In this document: piece by piece, positions 52,139 through 61,998 of the stretch
Position numbering within the stretch: position 1 is the first letter of the stretch
Layout of the letters: each line of letters opens with the position of its first letter
Assembly (NCBI RefSeq): GCF_900143215.1
Contig: NZ_FRDM01000005.1
Span: 62,001 to 126,000, forward strand
DNA length: 64,000 nt
Direction of reading: 5' to 3'
From: Geodermatophilus obscurus
GTDB taxonomy: Bacteria > Actinomycetota > Actinomycetes > Mycobacteriales > Geodermatophilaceae
Notes under the pieces: model-generated
What the model was told of the DNA's origin: nothing
The model's database searches: none
The model's input: the letters and a program-made list of their open reading frames with translations, nothing else
Made by a program: the position numbers and the translations under genes

Positions 52139-52283
52139 GAGACAGAACCCGCTCTGCCCCCCACAGCTCGCGGGCCGGCCTCGCCCAGCGGCTCGGCCCG
52201 AGCCTGCGAAGGCGGCGAGGGGCGAGCTCCTTCTGCCTGCGGGAGGACCGGCGGCCGGCCCCGGTGGACCGGCCGCGACGTCC

Positions 52284-53258
52284 TCAGATCGAGCGGGTCA
52301 GCCCGCGCGCCTCGACGGCCTGCTGGTACAGCCGGCCGGCCCGGTAGGAGCTGCGGACCAGCGGCCCGGCGAGCACGCCGGGGAAGCCGATGTCCTCCGC
52401 CGTCTGCTGGAAGCCGACGAACTCGTCGGGCTTGACCCAGCGGACGACGGGGTGGTGCCGCGGCGAGGGGCGCAGGTACTGGGTGATCGTGAGCAGGTCG
52501 CAACCGGCGTCGTGGAGGGCCTGCATCGTCTCGACGACCTCGTGCGGCTCCTCGCCCATGCCCAGGATCAGGTTGGACTTGGTGACCAGCCCGGCCTCGC
52601 GGGCAGCGGTGAGGACCGCCAGCGACCGCTCGAACCGGAAGCCGGGGCGGATCCGCTTGAAGATGCGCGGCACGGTCTCGACGTTGTGCGCGAGCACCTC
52701 GGGCCGGGAGGAGAACACCTCGGCGAGCTGCGCCGGGTCGGCGTTGAAGTCGGGGATGAGCAGCTCGACGCCGCAGCCGGGGACGGCGGCGTGGATCTGC
52801 CGGACCGTCTCGGCGTAGAGCCAGGCGCCGCCGTCGGGCAGGTCGTCCCGCGCGACGCCGGTCACGGTGGCGTACCGCAGCTGCATCGTGGCGACGCTCT
52901 CGGCGACCCGGCGCGGCTCGTCGGCGTCGAAGTCGGCGGGCTTGCCGGTGTCGATCTGGCAGAAGTCGCACCGCCGGGTGCACTGGTCGCCGCCGATGAG
53001 GAAGGTCGCCTCCCGGTCCTCCCAGCACTCGTAGATGTTGGGACAGCCGGCCTCTTCGCAGACGGTGTGCAGGCCCTCGCGGCGGACCAGCGACTTCAGC
53101 TCGGTGTACTCCGGGCCGGTCTTGAGCCGCGTCTTGATCCACTCCGGCTTGCGCTCGATCGGCACCTGGCTGTTGCGGACCTCCAGGCGCAGCAGCTTGC
53201 GGCCGGAGGGCGCCAGCGGGGTGTCGGAGGAGGGGGTCGGGGCCACCGTCTCGCTCAT
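52284..53258 (-). CDS. lipA: Lipoyl synthase
   Basis: A 324-residue radical SAM enzyme that inserts two sulfur atoms into the protein-bound octanoyl chain made by LipB. The auxiliary cluster motif is [12 protein letters not shown] and the radical SAM motif CTRRCDFCQ; the C-terminal RSSYRAG supplies the conserved Ser that ligates the auxiliary cluster. [13 protein letters not shown] and [10 protein letters not shown] are further hallmarks. ATG 53258 gives the usual N-terminus ([20 protein letters not shown]). It lies 158 bases upstream of the DUF4191 gene on the same strand. LipB is encoded separately at 60489-61136, with leuS and the GGDEF-EAL gene in between. Confidence 0.96.
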   Translation of the reverse strand: MSETVAPTPSSDTPLAPSGRKLLRLEVRNSQVPIERKPEWIKTRLKTGPEYTELKSLVRREGLHTVCEEAGCPNIYECWEDREATFLIGGDQCTRRCDFCQIDTGKPADFDADEPRRVAESVATMQLRYATVTGVARDDLPDGGAWLYAETVRQIHAAVPGCGVELLIPDFNADPAQLAEVFSSRPEVLAHNVETVPRIFKRIRPGFRFERSLAVLTAAREAGLVTKSNLILGMGEEPHEVVETMQALHDAGCDLLTITQYLRPSPRHHPVVRWVKPDEFVGFQQTAEDIGFPGVLAGPLVRSSYRAGRLYQQAVEARGLTRSI

Positions 53259-53284
53259 GATCGACCACGGTACCCCCGGATACG

Positions 53285-53339
53285 GCAACGCCCGCCTCGG
53301 TCGAGGCGGGCGTTGCTGCTCAGGGGCGTTGCTGCTCAG
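53285..53339 (-). terminator. Hairpin plus 16-bp tandem duplication upstream of lipA
   Basis: GCAACGCCCGCCTC (53285-53298) pairs with GAGGCGGGCGTTGC (53303-53316). Overlapping it, GGGCGTTGCTGCTCAG is present twice in tandem (53308-53323, 53324-53339). It ends transcription of the amphipathic-repeat gene before lipA. Confidence 0.7.
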
Positions 53340-53352
53340 GGGCGGTGTGCGG

Positions 53353-54552
53353 TCAGGTCGCCGGGTTGCGCGGGTCCTCGGAGTCGGAGCCGATCCCGCC
53401 GGAGGCGGTCTGCGGCTGGTCGTTCGGCGAGGCGGTGGCGGTGTCCAGCGCCGGGTCGTCCGGATTGGCCGTGGCGGTGCCCGGGGTGGCGGAGCCCGGG
53501 CTCTCGGTGGGCTTGGACTGCTGCGCCCACGAGCCGGCGTCGGTGTCCGGCGGCGTGGCGTCGCCAGCCGTGGTCTGGGCGGTCGAGACGGTCTTGCCGG
53601 AGTTGCTCGGGGAGCTGGGCACGGGGTCCTCTCGGTAGCTCGGCACGGGCCCGTCGCCGGTGGTGGCGGGGGTCCACAGGTCGTCGGAGCCGCTGCGGCG
53701 GCGCAGCACCACCGCCACGGCGGCGGCGATGCCGAGGACGGCGAGCAGCCACGGCCAGCGCCGCGGCCGGGGCTCGATCCCGACCTTCGGCTTTCCTCCC
53801 CTACCCGCCCTGGCGGCCTTTCTCCCCAGTTCCCGGCGCTTCTTCGCCGCCGCCCGCTCCAGCTCGCCGCGCTTCTTCGCGGCCTTGGCGGTGGCGGCGG
53901 CGAGCTCCAGGCGGCGCAGGTCGAGTTCGTCCCGGGCGCTGCCCAGGCCCGAGGTGAGCGACTCGCGGGTGGTCTCCAGCACGGGGGTGACCGCATGGCG
54001 GGCGGCGACCACCCGGGGGGCGGCGTAGGCCAGCGTGGCGGCCTGGGCGGCGACCACCCTGGGGACGAGGTCCTCCACCAGCGTCCTCTGCGCCGCCTCG
54101 CGGGCGGCCTCGACGCGGGGGCCGAGGTCGGTGGCAGCCCTGGTGGCCGCGGCCTGGGCGGCGGTCACCGCGGCGGCCAGGTGCGGCGCGGCGGCCTCAC
54201 GGGCGGCCTCGACCCGGGGGGTCAGCGCGTCGCGGGCGGCCTCCACGCGGGGGCCGAGGTCGGCAGCGGCCCTGGTGGCCGCGTCGCGGGCGGCGTCCAC
54301 CCGCGGGGTCAGCGCGTCGCGGGCGGCCTCGACGGCGGGTGCGGCGACGGCCACCGCGGCGGCGACCCTGGGCGCGACCGCGCCCTTGGCGGCGTCCAGC
54401 GCCGGGCCGCTCGCCTCTCGGGCGGCCTCCACGCGCGGTGCCAGCTGGTCCGTCGCCGCCTTCCGGGCCTCCGCCACCGCCGTCCCGATGTGGGCGAGAC
54501 CTTCCTGCAGTTCCTCGCCGATGATCTGGCCGTGCGTCTTCTTGCGGAACAC
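53353..54552 (-). CDS. Amphipathic-repeat single-pass membrane protein
   Basis: A protein of 399 residues. Residues 30-215 are 11-residue-like amphipathic repeats of the form [20 protein letters not shown], similar in style to apolipoproteins, LEA proteins and HBHA. A Lys/Arg-rich helix follows ([20 protein letters not shown]), then one membrane helix ([20 protein letters not shown], about 275-295). The C-terminal tail is Ser/Thr/Pro/Asp-rich and probably exposed. Membrane or lipid binding is inferred. GTG 54552 was chosen because GGAGG lies seven bases upstream and the charged start [20 protein letters not shown] looks natural. Confidence 0.75.
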   Translation of the reverse strand: MFRKKTHGQIIGEELQEGLAHIGTAVAEARKAATDQLAPRVEAAREASGPALDAAKGAVAPRVAAAVAVAAPAVEAARDALTPRVDAARDAATRAAADLGPRVEAARDALTPRVEAAREAAAPHLAAAVTAAQAAATRAATDLGPRVEAAREAAQRTLVEDLVPRVVAAQAATLAYAAPRVVAARHAVTPVLETTRESLTSGLGSARDELDLRRLELAAATAKAAKKRGELERAAAKKRRELGRKAARAGRGGKPKVGIEPRPRRWPWLLAVLGIAAAVAVVLRRRSGSDDLWTPATTGDGPVPSYREDPVPSSPSNSGKTVSTAQTTAGDATPPDTDAGSWAQQSKPTESPGSATPGTATANPDDPALDTATASPNDQPQTASGGIGSDSEDPRNPAT

Positions 54553-54669
54553 GGGATGCACCTCCGGTTGATCGTGTCGGCGGCCATCCTGCCCGCTCAC
54601 CGCGGACGGCACACCCCGGGTGCGGTCCCCGGGACGGCGGCCGCGGGAGGGTCTGGACAGCGTCGTCGG

Positions 54670-55012
54670 GTGCAGCTGCGCATCTCCACCGGACCCCAGC
54701 AGGGCGCCACCCACGACGACCTGCTGGCCGTCGCGCGGCGGACCGAGGAGACCGGTCCCGACGCCTCCCTCCGCGCCGACCACCACCCGGCCATGGGCGG
54801 CGAGGGCCTGCCCGGGCCGGCCGACGCGTGGGTGACCCCGGCCGGCCTGGCACGCACGCGAGACCAGCCGCATCCGGCTGGGGACGCCGATGTCGGCGGC
54901 GACGTCCCGGCTGCCGGGTCCGCCGGCGATCTCGTTGGCGCAGGTGGACCAGATGGGCGGCGGCCGGGTCGAGCTCGGCCCCGGGTCGGGCTGGTACGAG
55001 CAGCTGGGCTGA
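54670..55012 (+). pseudogene. Truncated, frameshifted F420-dependent LLM-class oxidoreductase
   Basis: From GTG 54670 the frame reads VQLRISTGPQQGATHDDLLA and later PAMGGEGLPGPADAWV, the N-terminus of luciferase-like F420 oxidoreductases. At about 54850 a duplicated ACGC shifts the frame. The next frame continues the same protein (ARETSRIRLGTPMSAATSR, then ISLAQVDQMGGGRVELGPG) to a stop after GWYEQLG at 55012. Only about 110 of some 300 residues remain. Several active-site positions also look altered (RADHHP for the usual RSDHY). Confidence 0.78.
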
Positions 55013-55020
55013 CGGCGTCG

Positions 55021-57339
55021 TTACAGCGGCTGTACCGGGACGGACGCGTCCAGCCACTCGAGGAACGCCTCCACCGGCATCGGGCGGGCGATCGCGTACC
55101 CCTGAGCGGTGTCGCACCCCAGGGCCGCGAGGACGGCGCCCGTGTCGTCGTCCTCGACGCCCTCGGCCACCAGCGCCAGGCCGAGGTCGTGGACGAGCGC
55201 CACGGTGTGCCGGACGATCGCCGCGGCCCGCGGGTCGTGGCCGACGTCCCGGGTGAGACTCCGGTCGAGCTTGAGCTCGTCGGCCGGCAGGTGGCGCAGG
55301 TAGGCCAGCGAGCTGTACCCGGTGCCGTAGTCGTCGATGGACGTCCGGACACCGAGCCGCCGCAGCTCACCGAGGACGACTCGTCCCCGATCGGGGTCGG
55401 CCATGAGGGTGTCCTCGACCAGCTCCAGGGTCAGCGCCGCGGCCGGCAGGCCGTGCCGTGCCAGGGCCCCGGCGACCTTGGTGGGCAGGTCGAGGTCGGT
55501 GACGTCCGCTGCCGAGAGGTTCACCGACACGGGCACGCGGCGGTCCCACCACCATCGGGCGGCGGCGGTGAGGGACAGCTCCAGCACGGCGTCGGCGAGC
55601 GGACGCAGCAGCCCGGCCTGCTCGGCGGCGGGCAGCAGCTCGGCGGGGGAGAGCAGGCCGCGGGTCGGGTGGTGCCAGCGGACCAGGGCCTCCGCCCCGA
55701 CGACGCGGCCGTCGTCGAGGGCGACCTGCGGCTGCAGGTGGACGGCGAGCTGGCCGCCGTCCTCCAACGCCGTCCGCAGCTCCTCCATCGTGTGCAGGCG
55801 GTCACCGGTGCCGCCGCGTGGGTCGGGGACGTAGGCACGGACGCCCTCCCGGCTGGACTTGGCCGCGTACATGGCGACGTCGGCGCAGCGGAGCAGCTCC
55901 TGCACCGTCGCCGCGGGGACGGGGGCCGTGGCGACGCCGATGCTCACGCCCACGTGCAGCCGGATCCCCTCGACGGTGAACGGCTGCAGCAGCAGCTCGC
56001 GGATCCGCTCGGCCCGCTCCTGGGCCTCGTCGAGAGCCGAGTTCGGCAGCAGGACGGCGAACTCGTCGCCGCCCAGCCGGGCGAGCGTGTCCGTGGCCCG
56101 GAGGGCGTCGCGCAGCCGGGGGCCGACCTGCCGCAGCAGGCTGTCGCCGGCGTGGTGCCCGAGGCTGTCGTTGACCTCCTTGAAGCCGTCGAGGTCGAGC
56201 AGCAGGAGGGCGGCGGGACGACGGGCGGTGGCCGCGGCCAGCACCCGCTGGGCCTCGTCCAGCAGCGCCCGCCGGTTGGGCAGGCCGGTCAGCTCGTCGG
56301 TCCGGGCCTGCTCGCGGACCTCGTTGAAGGCACGGACCTCCCGGAAGGTGATCGCGGTGCGGGCCAGCGCGGCGAGGACGCAGCCGACCGCCAGCCAGGC
56401 GGCCGCGGCGGTGAAGCGGTCGCCGTAGCCGGCGGCGAGGATCACCAGGCTGGCCAGGTTGCAGGTCAGCGGCAGCGCCAGGACGCGCCAGCCGACCCGC
56501 GTGCCCGCCTGCGCGCCGGCCCGTGCCGATGCCCGGACGGCGTCCGGGTCGCTGGTGTGCCCGGCGAGGGCGAACAGCGCCATCGTGATGAGCCAGGTGA
56601 GGTCCAGGGGTCCGCCCTCGACGTACACCCCGGCGATGGCCAGGTCGAGGAAGACGATGTCACCGACCAGCTGGGCCACGATGCCGGCACCGAGCAGCAG
56701 CAGGGTCCGGTCGCGGCGCACCCCCAGGATCGCGCCCACGCCGACCAGCAGTGCTAGGAGGACGACGTCGGCGATGGGGTAGGCGAGGCTGGTCAGCACC
56801 GCGGCGAGGTGGCCCTCGGTGACCTCCAGGGCCGGGCCCAGCAGGACGGCGACCGCGACGGCGCCCGCGCCCAGGGCCCCGACGACGCCGTCGAGCCACA
56901 TGCTGGCGTGGAAGCGTGGGACGCGGGCCCGGATGAGCCCGACGAGGGTGACGTAGAGCGGCAGGTAGAACCCGAGGTAGAAGGCGTCGGAGATCGACGG
57001 GAACGGCTCCTCGGCCATCCGCGCGACCACCAACGAGTAGACGAGGTTGCCCGCGACACCCAGCAGGAGCGCGACCGTCATCGACCACCAGGCCAGCCGG
57101 TCGCCCGCCGCACGAAGCGCCGCGAGGGCGCACACAAGCGCAGCGCCGACGTAGACGGCGTTGTAGAGGACGAGGTCGTAGGCGACCGCCCAGACTTCGC
57201 CGTCCGGCCGGCCCCACACCCCGGTGGTGAAGAGCGCCAGAGCCGCCAGCGTCAGGGCGACGGCACGGCGGGACAGGGCGGTGGCCCGAGCGGTCGATCG
57301 CACACGATCCACTTCGGTCGGCACCCTCCCGGACTCCAT
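55021..57339 (-). CDS. Membrane GGDEF-EAL cyclic-di-GMP protein
   Basis: A 772-residue protein. The N-terminal 320 residues hold about nine membrane helices. The GGDEF domain (about 345-500) has DELTGLPNRRALLDEA and an intact RLGGDEFAVLLP, so diguanylate cyclase activity is possible. The EAL domain (about 520-765) has VVGAEALVRWHHP, PVSVNLSA, DDYGTGYSSLAYL, ELKLDRS and AEGVEDDD, so most phosphodiesterase residues are present. Whether the net effect is synthesis or breakdown of c-di-GMP is not decidable. ATG 57339 is the longest sensible start. Confidence 0.92.
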   Translation of the reverse strand: MESGRVPTEVDRVRSTARATALSRRAVALTLAALALFTTGVWGRPDGEVWAVAYDLVLYNAVYVGAALVCALAALRAAGDRLAWWSMTVALLLGVAGNLVYSLVVARMAEEPFPSISDAFYLGFYLPLYVTLVGLIRARVPRFHASMWLDGVVGALGAGAVAVAVLLGPALEVTEGHLAAVLTSLAYPIADVVLLALLVGVGAILGVRRDRTLLLLGAGIVAQLVGDIVFLDLAIAGVYVEGGPLDLTWLITMALFALAGHTSDPDAVRASARAGAQAGTRVGWRVLALPLTCNLASLVILAAGYGDRFTAAAAWLAVGCVLAALARTAITFREVRAFNEVREQARTDELTGLPNRRALLDEAQRVLAAATARRPAALLLLDLDGFKEVNDSLGHHAGDSLLRQVGPRLRDALRATDTLARLGGDEFAVLLPNSALDEAQERAERIRELLLQPFTVEGIRLHVGVSIGVATAPVPAATVQELLRCADVAMYAAKSSREGVRAYVPDPRGGTGDRLHTMEELRTALEDGGQLAVHLQPQVALDDGRVVGAEALVRWHHPTRGLLSPAELLPAAEQAGLLRPLADAVLELSLTAAARWWWDRRVPVSVNLSAADVTDLDLPTKVAGALARHGLPAAALTLELVEDTLMADPDRGRVVLGELRRLGVRTSIDDYGTGYSSLAYLRHLPADELKLDRSLTRDVGHDPRAAAIVRHTVALVHDLGLALVAEGVEDDDTGAVLAALGCDTAQGYAIARPMPVEAFLEWLDASVPVQPL

Positions 57340-57397
57340 CCCAGCCCGCGGTGGCCCACCCCGTCCGGGTGAGGTCGGGTCGGGAGCCCGCGCGCGG

Positions 57398-57403
57398 TAG
57401 GCT
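57398..57403 (+). promoter_or_regulatory. Candidate -10 box of the leuS leader
   Basis: TAGGCT ends 6 bases before the GTG of the leader peptide at 57410, so the leader peptide itself would start a leaderless RNA. Confidence 0.55.
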
Positions 57404-57409
57404 CGAGGG

Positions 57410-57445
57410 GTGACCAGGCGGCTCCTGCTTGCGCGGCCGTGCTGA
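57410..57445 (+). CDS. leuS leader peptide with three consecutive Leu codons
   Basis: GTG ACC AGG CGG CTC CTG CTT GCG CGG CCG TGC TGA encodes VTRRLLLARPC, 11 residues with three adjacent leucine codons of different kinds. It is followed at once by a stable hairpin and an intrinsic terminator, then leuS. This is the classical arrangement for attenuation: when charged Leu-tRNA is scarce, the ribosome stalls on the Leu codons and the terminator does not form. It is far too short for normal ORF finding. Confidence 0.75.
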   Translation: MTRRLLLARPC

Positions 57446-57495
57446 CCTGAGACCTCCAGTCAGCACGGCGACCCCTCCTGCGTGAGGGGTCTTTT
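57436..57495 (+). promoter_or_regulatory. Attenuator: leader hairpin and intrinsic terminator before leuS
   Basis: Hairpin 1: GCCGTGCTGAC (57436-57446) pairs with GTCAGCACGGC (57459-57469); its 5' arm includes the last codons and the stop of the leader peptide. Hairpin 2: GACCCCTC (57470-57477) pairs with GAGGGGTC (57484-57491), followed by TTTT, a rare true intrinsic terminator for this genome. A GAGGGGT at 57405-57411 could also pair with the terminator arm. Confidence 0.72.
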
Positions 57496-57541
57496 GCTGT
57501 CCGCCGCCGGTACGAGCACCCCGATGACCAGGAGCACGACG

Positions 57542-60430
57542 ATGAGCCAGACGGCCGACCAGCCGAGTGTCGAGCCGGCGGGGGACGTCCCGCCGCACCG
57601 CTACACCCCGGCCCTGGCGCAGCGGATCGAGCTCGCGTGGCAGGACCGGTGGGCGGCCGAGGGGACGTTCCACACCCCGAACCCGACCGGCCGGCTCAGC
57701 GCGGGCTTCGAGCGGGTCGCCGACCGGCCGAAGTACTTCGTCATGGACATGTTCCCCTACCCCTCGGGCGCCGGCCTGCACGTCGGCCACCCGCTGGGTT
57801 ACCTGGGCACCGACGCGACCAGCCGGTTCCGTCGCATGGACGGCGCCAACGTGCTGCACCCGATGGGCTACGACGCCTTCGGCCTGCCCGCCGAGCAGTA
57901 CGCCGTCCAGACCGGGCAGCACCCCCGGATCACCACCGAGGCCAACATCACGGCCATCAAGGGACAGCTGCGCCGGCTGGGCGTCGACCACGACGAGCGC
58001 CGCACCTTCGCCACGATCGATCCGGGCTACTACAAGTGGACCCAGTGGATCTTCCTGCAGATCTTCGGGTCCTGGTTCGACGAGGACGCCGGGAGGGCGC
58101 GGCGGATCGAGGAGCTGGTCGCCGAGCTGGACGCCGGCACGCGGGAGCCGGCGCCGGGCACCAACGGAACCGGCCGACCGTGGGCCGAGCTGGACCACGT
58201 GGAGCGGCGGAGGGTCGTCGACGCGCACCGGTTGGCCTACCTGCACCAGGCACCGGTGAACTGGTGCCCGGGCCTGGGCACGGTGCTGTCCAACGAGGAG
58301 GTCACGCCCGACGGGCGCTCCGAGCGCGGCAACTTCCCGGTGTTCCGGCGTCCGCTGACCCAGTGGATGATGCGGATCACCGCCTACGCCGAGCGATTGC
58401 TGGCCGACCTGGACCGGCTGGACTGGTCGGACTCGGTGAAGCAGATGCAGCGCAACTGGATCGGCCGCTCGACCGGTGCGCGGATCCGGTTCCCCGTCGG
58501 GGACCAGGGCATCGAGGTGTTCACCACCCGGCCCGACACGCTGTTCGGCGCCACCTACGTGGTGCTGGCGCCCGAGCACCCGATGGTCGAGACGCTGACC
58601 GCCGCCGCGTGGCCGGACGGCACCGACCCGCGGTGGACCCGCGGCGCGGCGAGCCCGGTCGAGGCGGTGCGGAACTACCAGCGGCAGGCCTCCCGCCGCT
58701 CGGAGCTGGACCGGCAGAACGAGGCGCGGGAGAAGACCGGCGTCTGGCTGGGCGTCACCGCGGTCAACCCGGTCAACGGCCGGGAGCTGCCGGTGTTCAT
58801 CGCCGACTACGTGCTGACCGGCTACGGCACCGGCGCGATCATGGCCGTCCCGGGCGAGGACACCCGCGACTTCGAGTTCGCGCAGGTCTTCGGCCTGCCG
58901 GTGGTCCGCACGGTGCAGCCCCCGGCGGACTTCGACGGCGGCGCCTGGACCGGCGCCGGCCCGATGATCAACTCGGCGAACGACGAGATCTCGCTGAACG
59001 GGCTGGACAAGGCGATCGCGATCGCGACGATCACCGACTGGCTGGTCGAGCACGGTCACGGCGAGGCGACGACCACCTACAAGCTGCGCGACTGGCTGTT
59101 CAGCCGGCAGCGCTACTGGGGCGAGCCGTTCCCGATCGTCTACGACGAGGACGACCTGCCGGTCGCCGTCCCGGACCCGATGCTGCCGGTGCTGCTGCCC
59201 GAGGTCGACGACTACTCGCCCAAGACGTTCGCCGACGACGACGCCGACTCCCTGCCCGAGCCGCCGCTGTCGCGCGTCACCGACTGGACGACGGTCGAGC
59301 TGGACCTGGGCGACGGGCCGAAGAAGTACCGGCGCGAGACCAACACGATGCCCAACTGGGCCGGTTCGTGCTGGTACTACCTGCGCTACCTGGACCCGGG
59401 CGACGACGAGCGGATGGTCGACCCGGAGCTGGAGCGCTACTGGCTGGGGCCGCGGGAGGCCGGCGACGTCGGGGGAGTCGACCTGTACGTCGGCGGCATG
59501 GAGCACGCCGTGCTGCACCTGCTGTACGCCCGCTTCTGGCACAAGGTGCTGCACGACCTGGGTCACGTCAGCAGCGAGGAGCCGTTCCGGCGGCTGGTCA
59601 ACCAGGGCTACATCTCCGCCTACGCCTACACCGACGAGCGCGGCTTCTACGTGCCCGCCGCCGAGGTGGAGGAGCGCGAGGGGCAGTTCCGCCACGAGGG
59701 CCGGCCGGTCACCCGTGAGTACGGGAAGATGGGCAAGAGCCTGAAGAACATGGTGACGCCCGACGAGATGATCGGCGCGTACGGCGCCGACACGCTCCGC
59801 GTCTACGAGATGTCGACCGGCCCGCTGGAGCAGTCCCGCCCGTGGGAGACCAAGGCCGTCGTGGGTTCGCAGCGGCTGCTGCAGCGGATCTGGCGGGTCG
59901 TCGTCGACGAGGAGACCGGCGCGGTCCGGGCGGCGGACGGCACCCAGCCGGCCGAGGAGACGCGGCGGGCGCTGCACCGGGCGATCGCCGGCGTCCGGGA
60001 CGGGATGTCGACGCTGCGGTTCAACATCGCGATCGCCCGGATCACCGAGCTGACCAACCACCTGACCCAGGTCTACGGAGCGGACTCCGCGGTGCCGCGG
60101 TCGGTGGCCGAGCCGCTGGTGCTGCTGGTCGCGCCGCTGGCCCCGCACATCGCCGAGGAGCTGTGGGCGCGGCTGGGCCACGGCGAGTCGCTGGCCTGGC
60201 ACGCGTTCCCGGAAGCCGACGAGCGCTGGCTGGTCGAGGACACCGTGCAGGTCGCGGTCCAGGTCAACGGCAAGGTGCGGGCCCAGGTGACGGTGCCGGC
60301 CGCCGCCGACGCCGCCGCCCTGGAGGCCGCGGCCCGGGCCGACGAGAAGGTCGCCGCGCACCTGGACGGGAAGACGGTGCGCCGCGTCGTCGCCGTCCCC
60401 GGCCGACTGGTCAACTTCGTCCTCGGTTAG
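57542..60430 (+). CDS. leuS: Leucyl-tRNA synthetase
   Basis: A 962-residue class I aminoacyl-tRNA synthetase that charges tRNA-Leu. The HIGH-type motif is [18 protein letters not shown] (about residues 64-81) and the KMSKS-type motif [15 protein letters not shown]. The editing domain (CP1) lies between, with [20 protein letters not shown] and the conserved Asp region [15 protein letters not shown]. The C-terminal anticodon-binding part includes [17 protein letters not shown] 57542 follows AGGAG; ATG 57524 is also in frame. It is preceded by a leucine leader-peptide attenuator. The length matches actinobacterial LeuRS. Confidence 0.97.
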   Translation: MSQTADQPSVEPAGDVPPHRYTPALAQRIELAWQDRWAAEGTFHTPNPTGRLSAGFERVADRPKYFVMDMFPYPSGAGLHVGHPLGYLGTDATSRFRRMDGANVLHPMGYDAFGLPAEQYAVQTGQHPRITTEANITAIKGQLRRLGVDHDERRTFATIDPGYYKWTQWIFLQIFGSWFDEDAGRARRIEELVAELDAGTREPAPGTNGTGRPWAELDHVERRRVVDAHRLAYLHQAPVNWCPGLGTVLSNEEVTPDGRSERGNFPVFRRPLTQWMMRITAYAERLLADLDRLDWSDSVKQMQRNWIGRSTGARIRFPVGDQGIEVFTTRPDTLFGATYVVLAPEHPMVETLTAAAWPDGTDPRWTRGAASPVEAVRNYQRQASRRSELDRQNEAREKTGVWLGVTAVNPVNGRELPVFIADYVLTGYGTGAIMAVPGEDTRDFEFAQVFGLPVVRTVQPPADFDGGAWTGAGPMINSANDEISLNGLDKAIAIATITDWLVEHGHGEATTTYKLRDWLFSRQRYWGEPFPIVYDEDDLPVAVPDPMLPVLLPEVDDYSPKTFADDDADSLPEPPLSRVTDWTTVELDLGDGPKKYRRETNTMPNWAGSCWYYLRYLDPGDDERMVDPELERYWLGPREAGDVGGVDLYVGGMEHAVLHLLYARFWHKVLHDLGHVSSEEPFRRLVNQGYISAYAYTDERGFYVPAAEVEEREGQFRHEGRPVTREYGKMGKSLKNMVTPDEMIGAYGADTLRVYEMSTGPLEQSRPWETKAVVGSQRLLQRIWRVVVDEETGAVRAADGTQPAEETRRALHRAIAGVRDGMSTLRFNIAIARITELTNHLTQVYGADSAVPRSVAEPLVLLVAPLAPHIAEELWARLGHGESLAWHAFPEADERWLVEDTVQVAVQVNGKVRAQVTVPAAADAAALEAAARADEKVAAHLDGKTVRRVVAVPGRLVNFVLG

Positions 60431-60488
60431 CCGAGCCGGCCCTCCGCTGCCCGCCCGGTCGTGCGACGGCCGGCCGAGGAGGGGCTCC

Positions 60489-61136
60489 TCAGGGGGTGAG
60501 GACCGCGCGCATCGCCTTCTCGACCGGCTCGACGGCCTCCTCGACGGTCACGTCGCGGCCGAGCTCGGCGGACAGTGAGGTGACGCCGGCATCGACGATG
60601 CCGCACGGGACGATCGCGCCGAAGGCGCCGAGGTCGGGATCGCAGTTGAGCGCGAAGCCGTGCATGGTCACTCCACGGGCCACCCGGATGCCGATCGCCG
60701 CGATCTTGCGCTCGGGGCGCCACCGGCTGTCCGCGCCGGGCGCGTCGGCGGGCAGCCAGACGCCACTGCGCCCCTCGACCTGCCCGGCGTCCACGCCGAA
60801 CCCCGAGCAGACCTCGATCAGTGCGCTCTCCAGCCGGCGGACGTAGGCCACCACGTCGACCGGGTCCGGCAGCGCCACGATCGGGTAGCCGACCAGCTGC
60901 CCGGGTCCGTGCCAGGTGATCTTCCCGCCGCGGTCGACGTCGACGACCGGCGTGCCGTCCTGGGGCCGCTCGTGCGGCTCGGTTCGCTTGCCCGCGGTGT
61001 AGACCGACGGGTGCTCCAGCAGCAGCAGCGTGTCGGGGCCCGTGCCGGCGACCCGGGCGGCGTGCAGCTCCCGCTGCCGCTCCCAGGCCTCCTCGTAGGG
61101 GACCGTGCCCGCCCGGACCACCTGCAGTTCAGTCAC
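60489..61136 (-). CDS. lipB: Octanoyl-[ACP]:protein octanoyltransferase
   Basis: A 215-residue enzyme that moves octanoate from acyl carrier protein to lipoyl domains, feeding LipA. Signature segments are [17 protein letters not shown], the catalytic Lys in [20 protein letters not shown] and the catalytic Cys in [13 protein letters not shown]. The GTG at 61136 lies seven bases from a TAGGCT -10 box on the minus strand (61143-61148), so the transcript is probably leaderless. It converges with leuS. The gene is normally next to lipA; here leuS and three other loci lie between. Confidence 0.95.
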   Translation of the reverse strand: MTELQVVRAGTVPYEEAWERQRELHAARVAGTGPDTLLLLEHPSVYTAGKRTEPHERPQDGTPVVDVDRGGKITWHGPGQLVGYPIVALPDPVDVVAYVRRLESALIEVCSGFGVDAGQVEGRSGVWLPADAPGADSRWRPERKIAAIGIRVARGVTMHGFALNCDPDLGAFGAIVPCGIVDAGVTSLSAELGRDVTVEEAVEPVEKAMRAVLTP

Positions 61137-61142
61137 GCGCCC

Positions 61143-61148
61143 AGCCTA
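61143..61148 (-). promoter_or_regulatory. Candidate -10 box for lipB
   Basis: TAGGCT on the minus strand, ending 6 bases before the GTG at 61136. Confidence 0.55.
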
Positions 61149-61149
61149 G

Positions 61150-61212
61150 TGAGAGGACTTCCGGCCCACGCCACCCGCAGCCTCCCGGCGGGATCCTGCA
61201 GGAGGACCGCCG
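61150..61212 (+). repeat. Degenerate copy of the dispersed intergenic repeat
   Basis: GAGGACTTCC, then CCACCCGCAGCCTCCCGGCG and GGATCCTGCAGGAGGACCG follow the same order as the units at 20889 and 32042, with more substitutions. It lies between lipB and the peptidase gene. Confidence 0.5.
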
Positions 61213-61261
61213 GGACGGAGCCGCGGCGGGCCTCTGGCCGGGCCGTCCGGGACAGGGCCGC

Positions 61262-61996
61262 TCAGCGCAGCCGCCGGGGTTCCACGCGGGTCTCCACCGC
61301 GGTGCCGTCGGGGCCGCGCTCCACCCGGTAGGCCGCCTTGCCGGGTCGGTCGGCGACCGCTTCCACCAGCTCGGTGCCGCGGTAGACCAGCCCCACGCCG
61401 TCGTCGGTGGCGTGCCCGGCGGGCAGCGTGCCGTCGGCCACGAGCCGGTGGTACAGCGGACGGCGCTGTTCCTCGGAGTCGTAGTGGACGCCGTTGGACG
61501 TCGGGATCAACCCGAGTCCGTTGGTCACCGGGCGCAGGTCGGGGCCGTAGGAGTCGGTGGTCCCGCCGACGTGCCAGCACAGCGATCCGGCCGACACCCC
61601 GCCCAGCACGACGCCGGCCTCCCACACCTCCCGGAATACCTCGTCGAGCCCGTGCACCCGCCACACCGCGAGGAGGTTCGCGACGCTGCCGCCGCCGACC
61701 CAGACGACGTCCTGCGCCAGCAGGTGCGCCCGCAGGTCGGGCACGGTCGGCATCGGGAAGAGGCTCAGGTGGCTGACCTGCACCCGGCTGCCGGCGAAGG
61801 CGCCGTACACGCCGGCCACCCGCACCGGGTCGTCGCCGGTGGCGGTGCCGAGGTGGCACAACCGCGGCTGCCCGGGCGCCCCCGCGAGCTCGAACGCGAG
61901 GTCGAAGACCGGGCCCGGCGCCCAGTCGTAGGGGCCGCGGCGGCGGGAGTCGAAACCGATGCTGGTGGCCAGGATGGTCGGCGCGGTGGCGGGCAC
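61262..61996 (-). CDS. Peptidase E family (S51) protein
   Basis: A 244-residue class I amidotransferase-fold peptidase. The nucleophile elbow is GGVSAGSLCWHVGG, with Ser in place of the Cys of amidotransferases, and VVWVGGGSVANLLAVWRVHG precedes it as in PepE. Relatives cleave Asp-containing dipeptides or cyanophycin fragments. The start GTG 61996 is two bases after the stop of the flavoprotein gene, so the two are co-transcribed. The N-terminus (VPATAPTILATSIGFDSRRR) fits the family. Confidence 0.88.
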   Translation of the reverse strand: MPATAPTILATSIGFDSRRRGPYDWAPGPVFDLAFELAGAPGQPRLCHLGTATGDDPVRVAGVYGAFAGSRVQVSHLSLFPMPTVPDLRAHLLAQDVVWVGGGSVANLLAVWRVHGLDEVFREVWEAGVVLGGVSAGSLCWHVGGTTDSYGPDLRPVTNGLGLIPTSNGVHYDSEEQRRPLYHRLVADGTLPAGHATDDGVGLVYRGTELVEAVADRPGKAAYRVERGPDGTAVETRVEPRRLR

Positions 61997-61998
61997 GG

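Noticed and set aside
52140-52260. Additional copy of the dispersed intergenic repeat
   Set aside because: It shares CCCCCCAC and GAGCCTGCGAAGGC-like pieces with the family, but the order is broken and the match is too weak to call.
53267-53272. Leaderless -10 box (TACCGT) for lipA
   Set aside because: The spacing to the ATG is about two bases too long compared with the other examples and no other support was found.
53900-54450. Direct-repeat DNA array
   Set aside because: The periodicity is explained by the amphipathic peptide repeats of the coding sequence.
53035-56757. Plus-strand open frame of 1240 codons
   Set aside because: It is antisense to lipA, the amphipathic-repeat gene and the GGDEF-EAL gene. 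Its Gly/Arg/Val/Gln-rich composition is the usual high-GC shadow; only 54670-55012 within it carries family sequence.
56660-60361. Minus-strand open frame of 1233 codons over leuS
   Set aside because: Antisense shadow of leuS, with no recognisable motif except where it enters the real GGDEF-EAL frame region.
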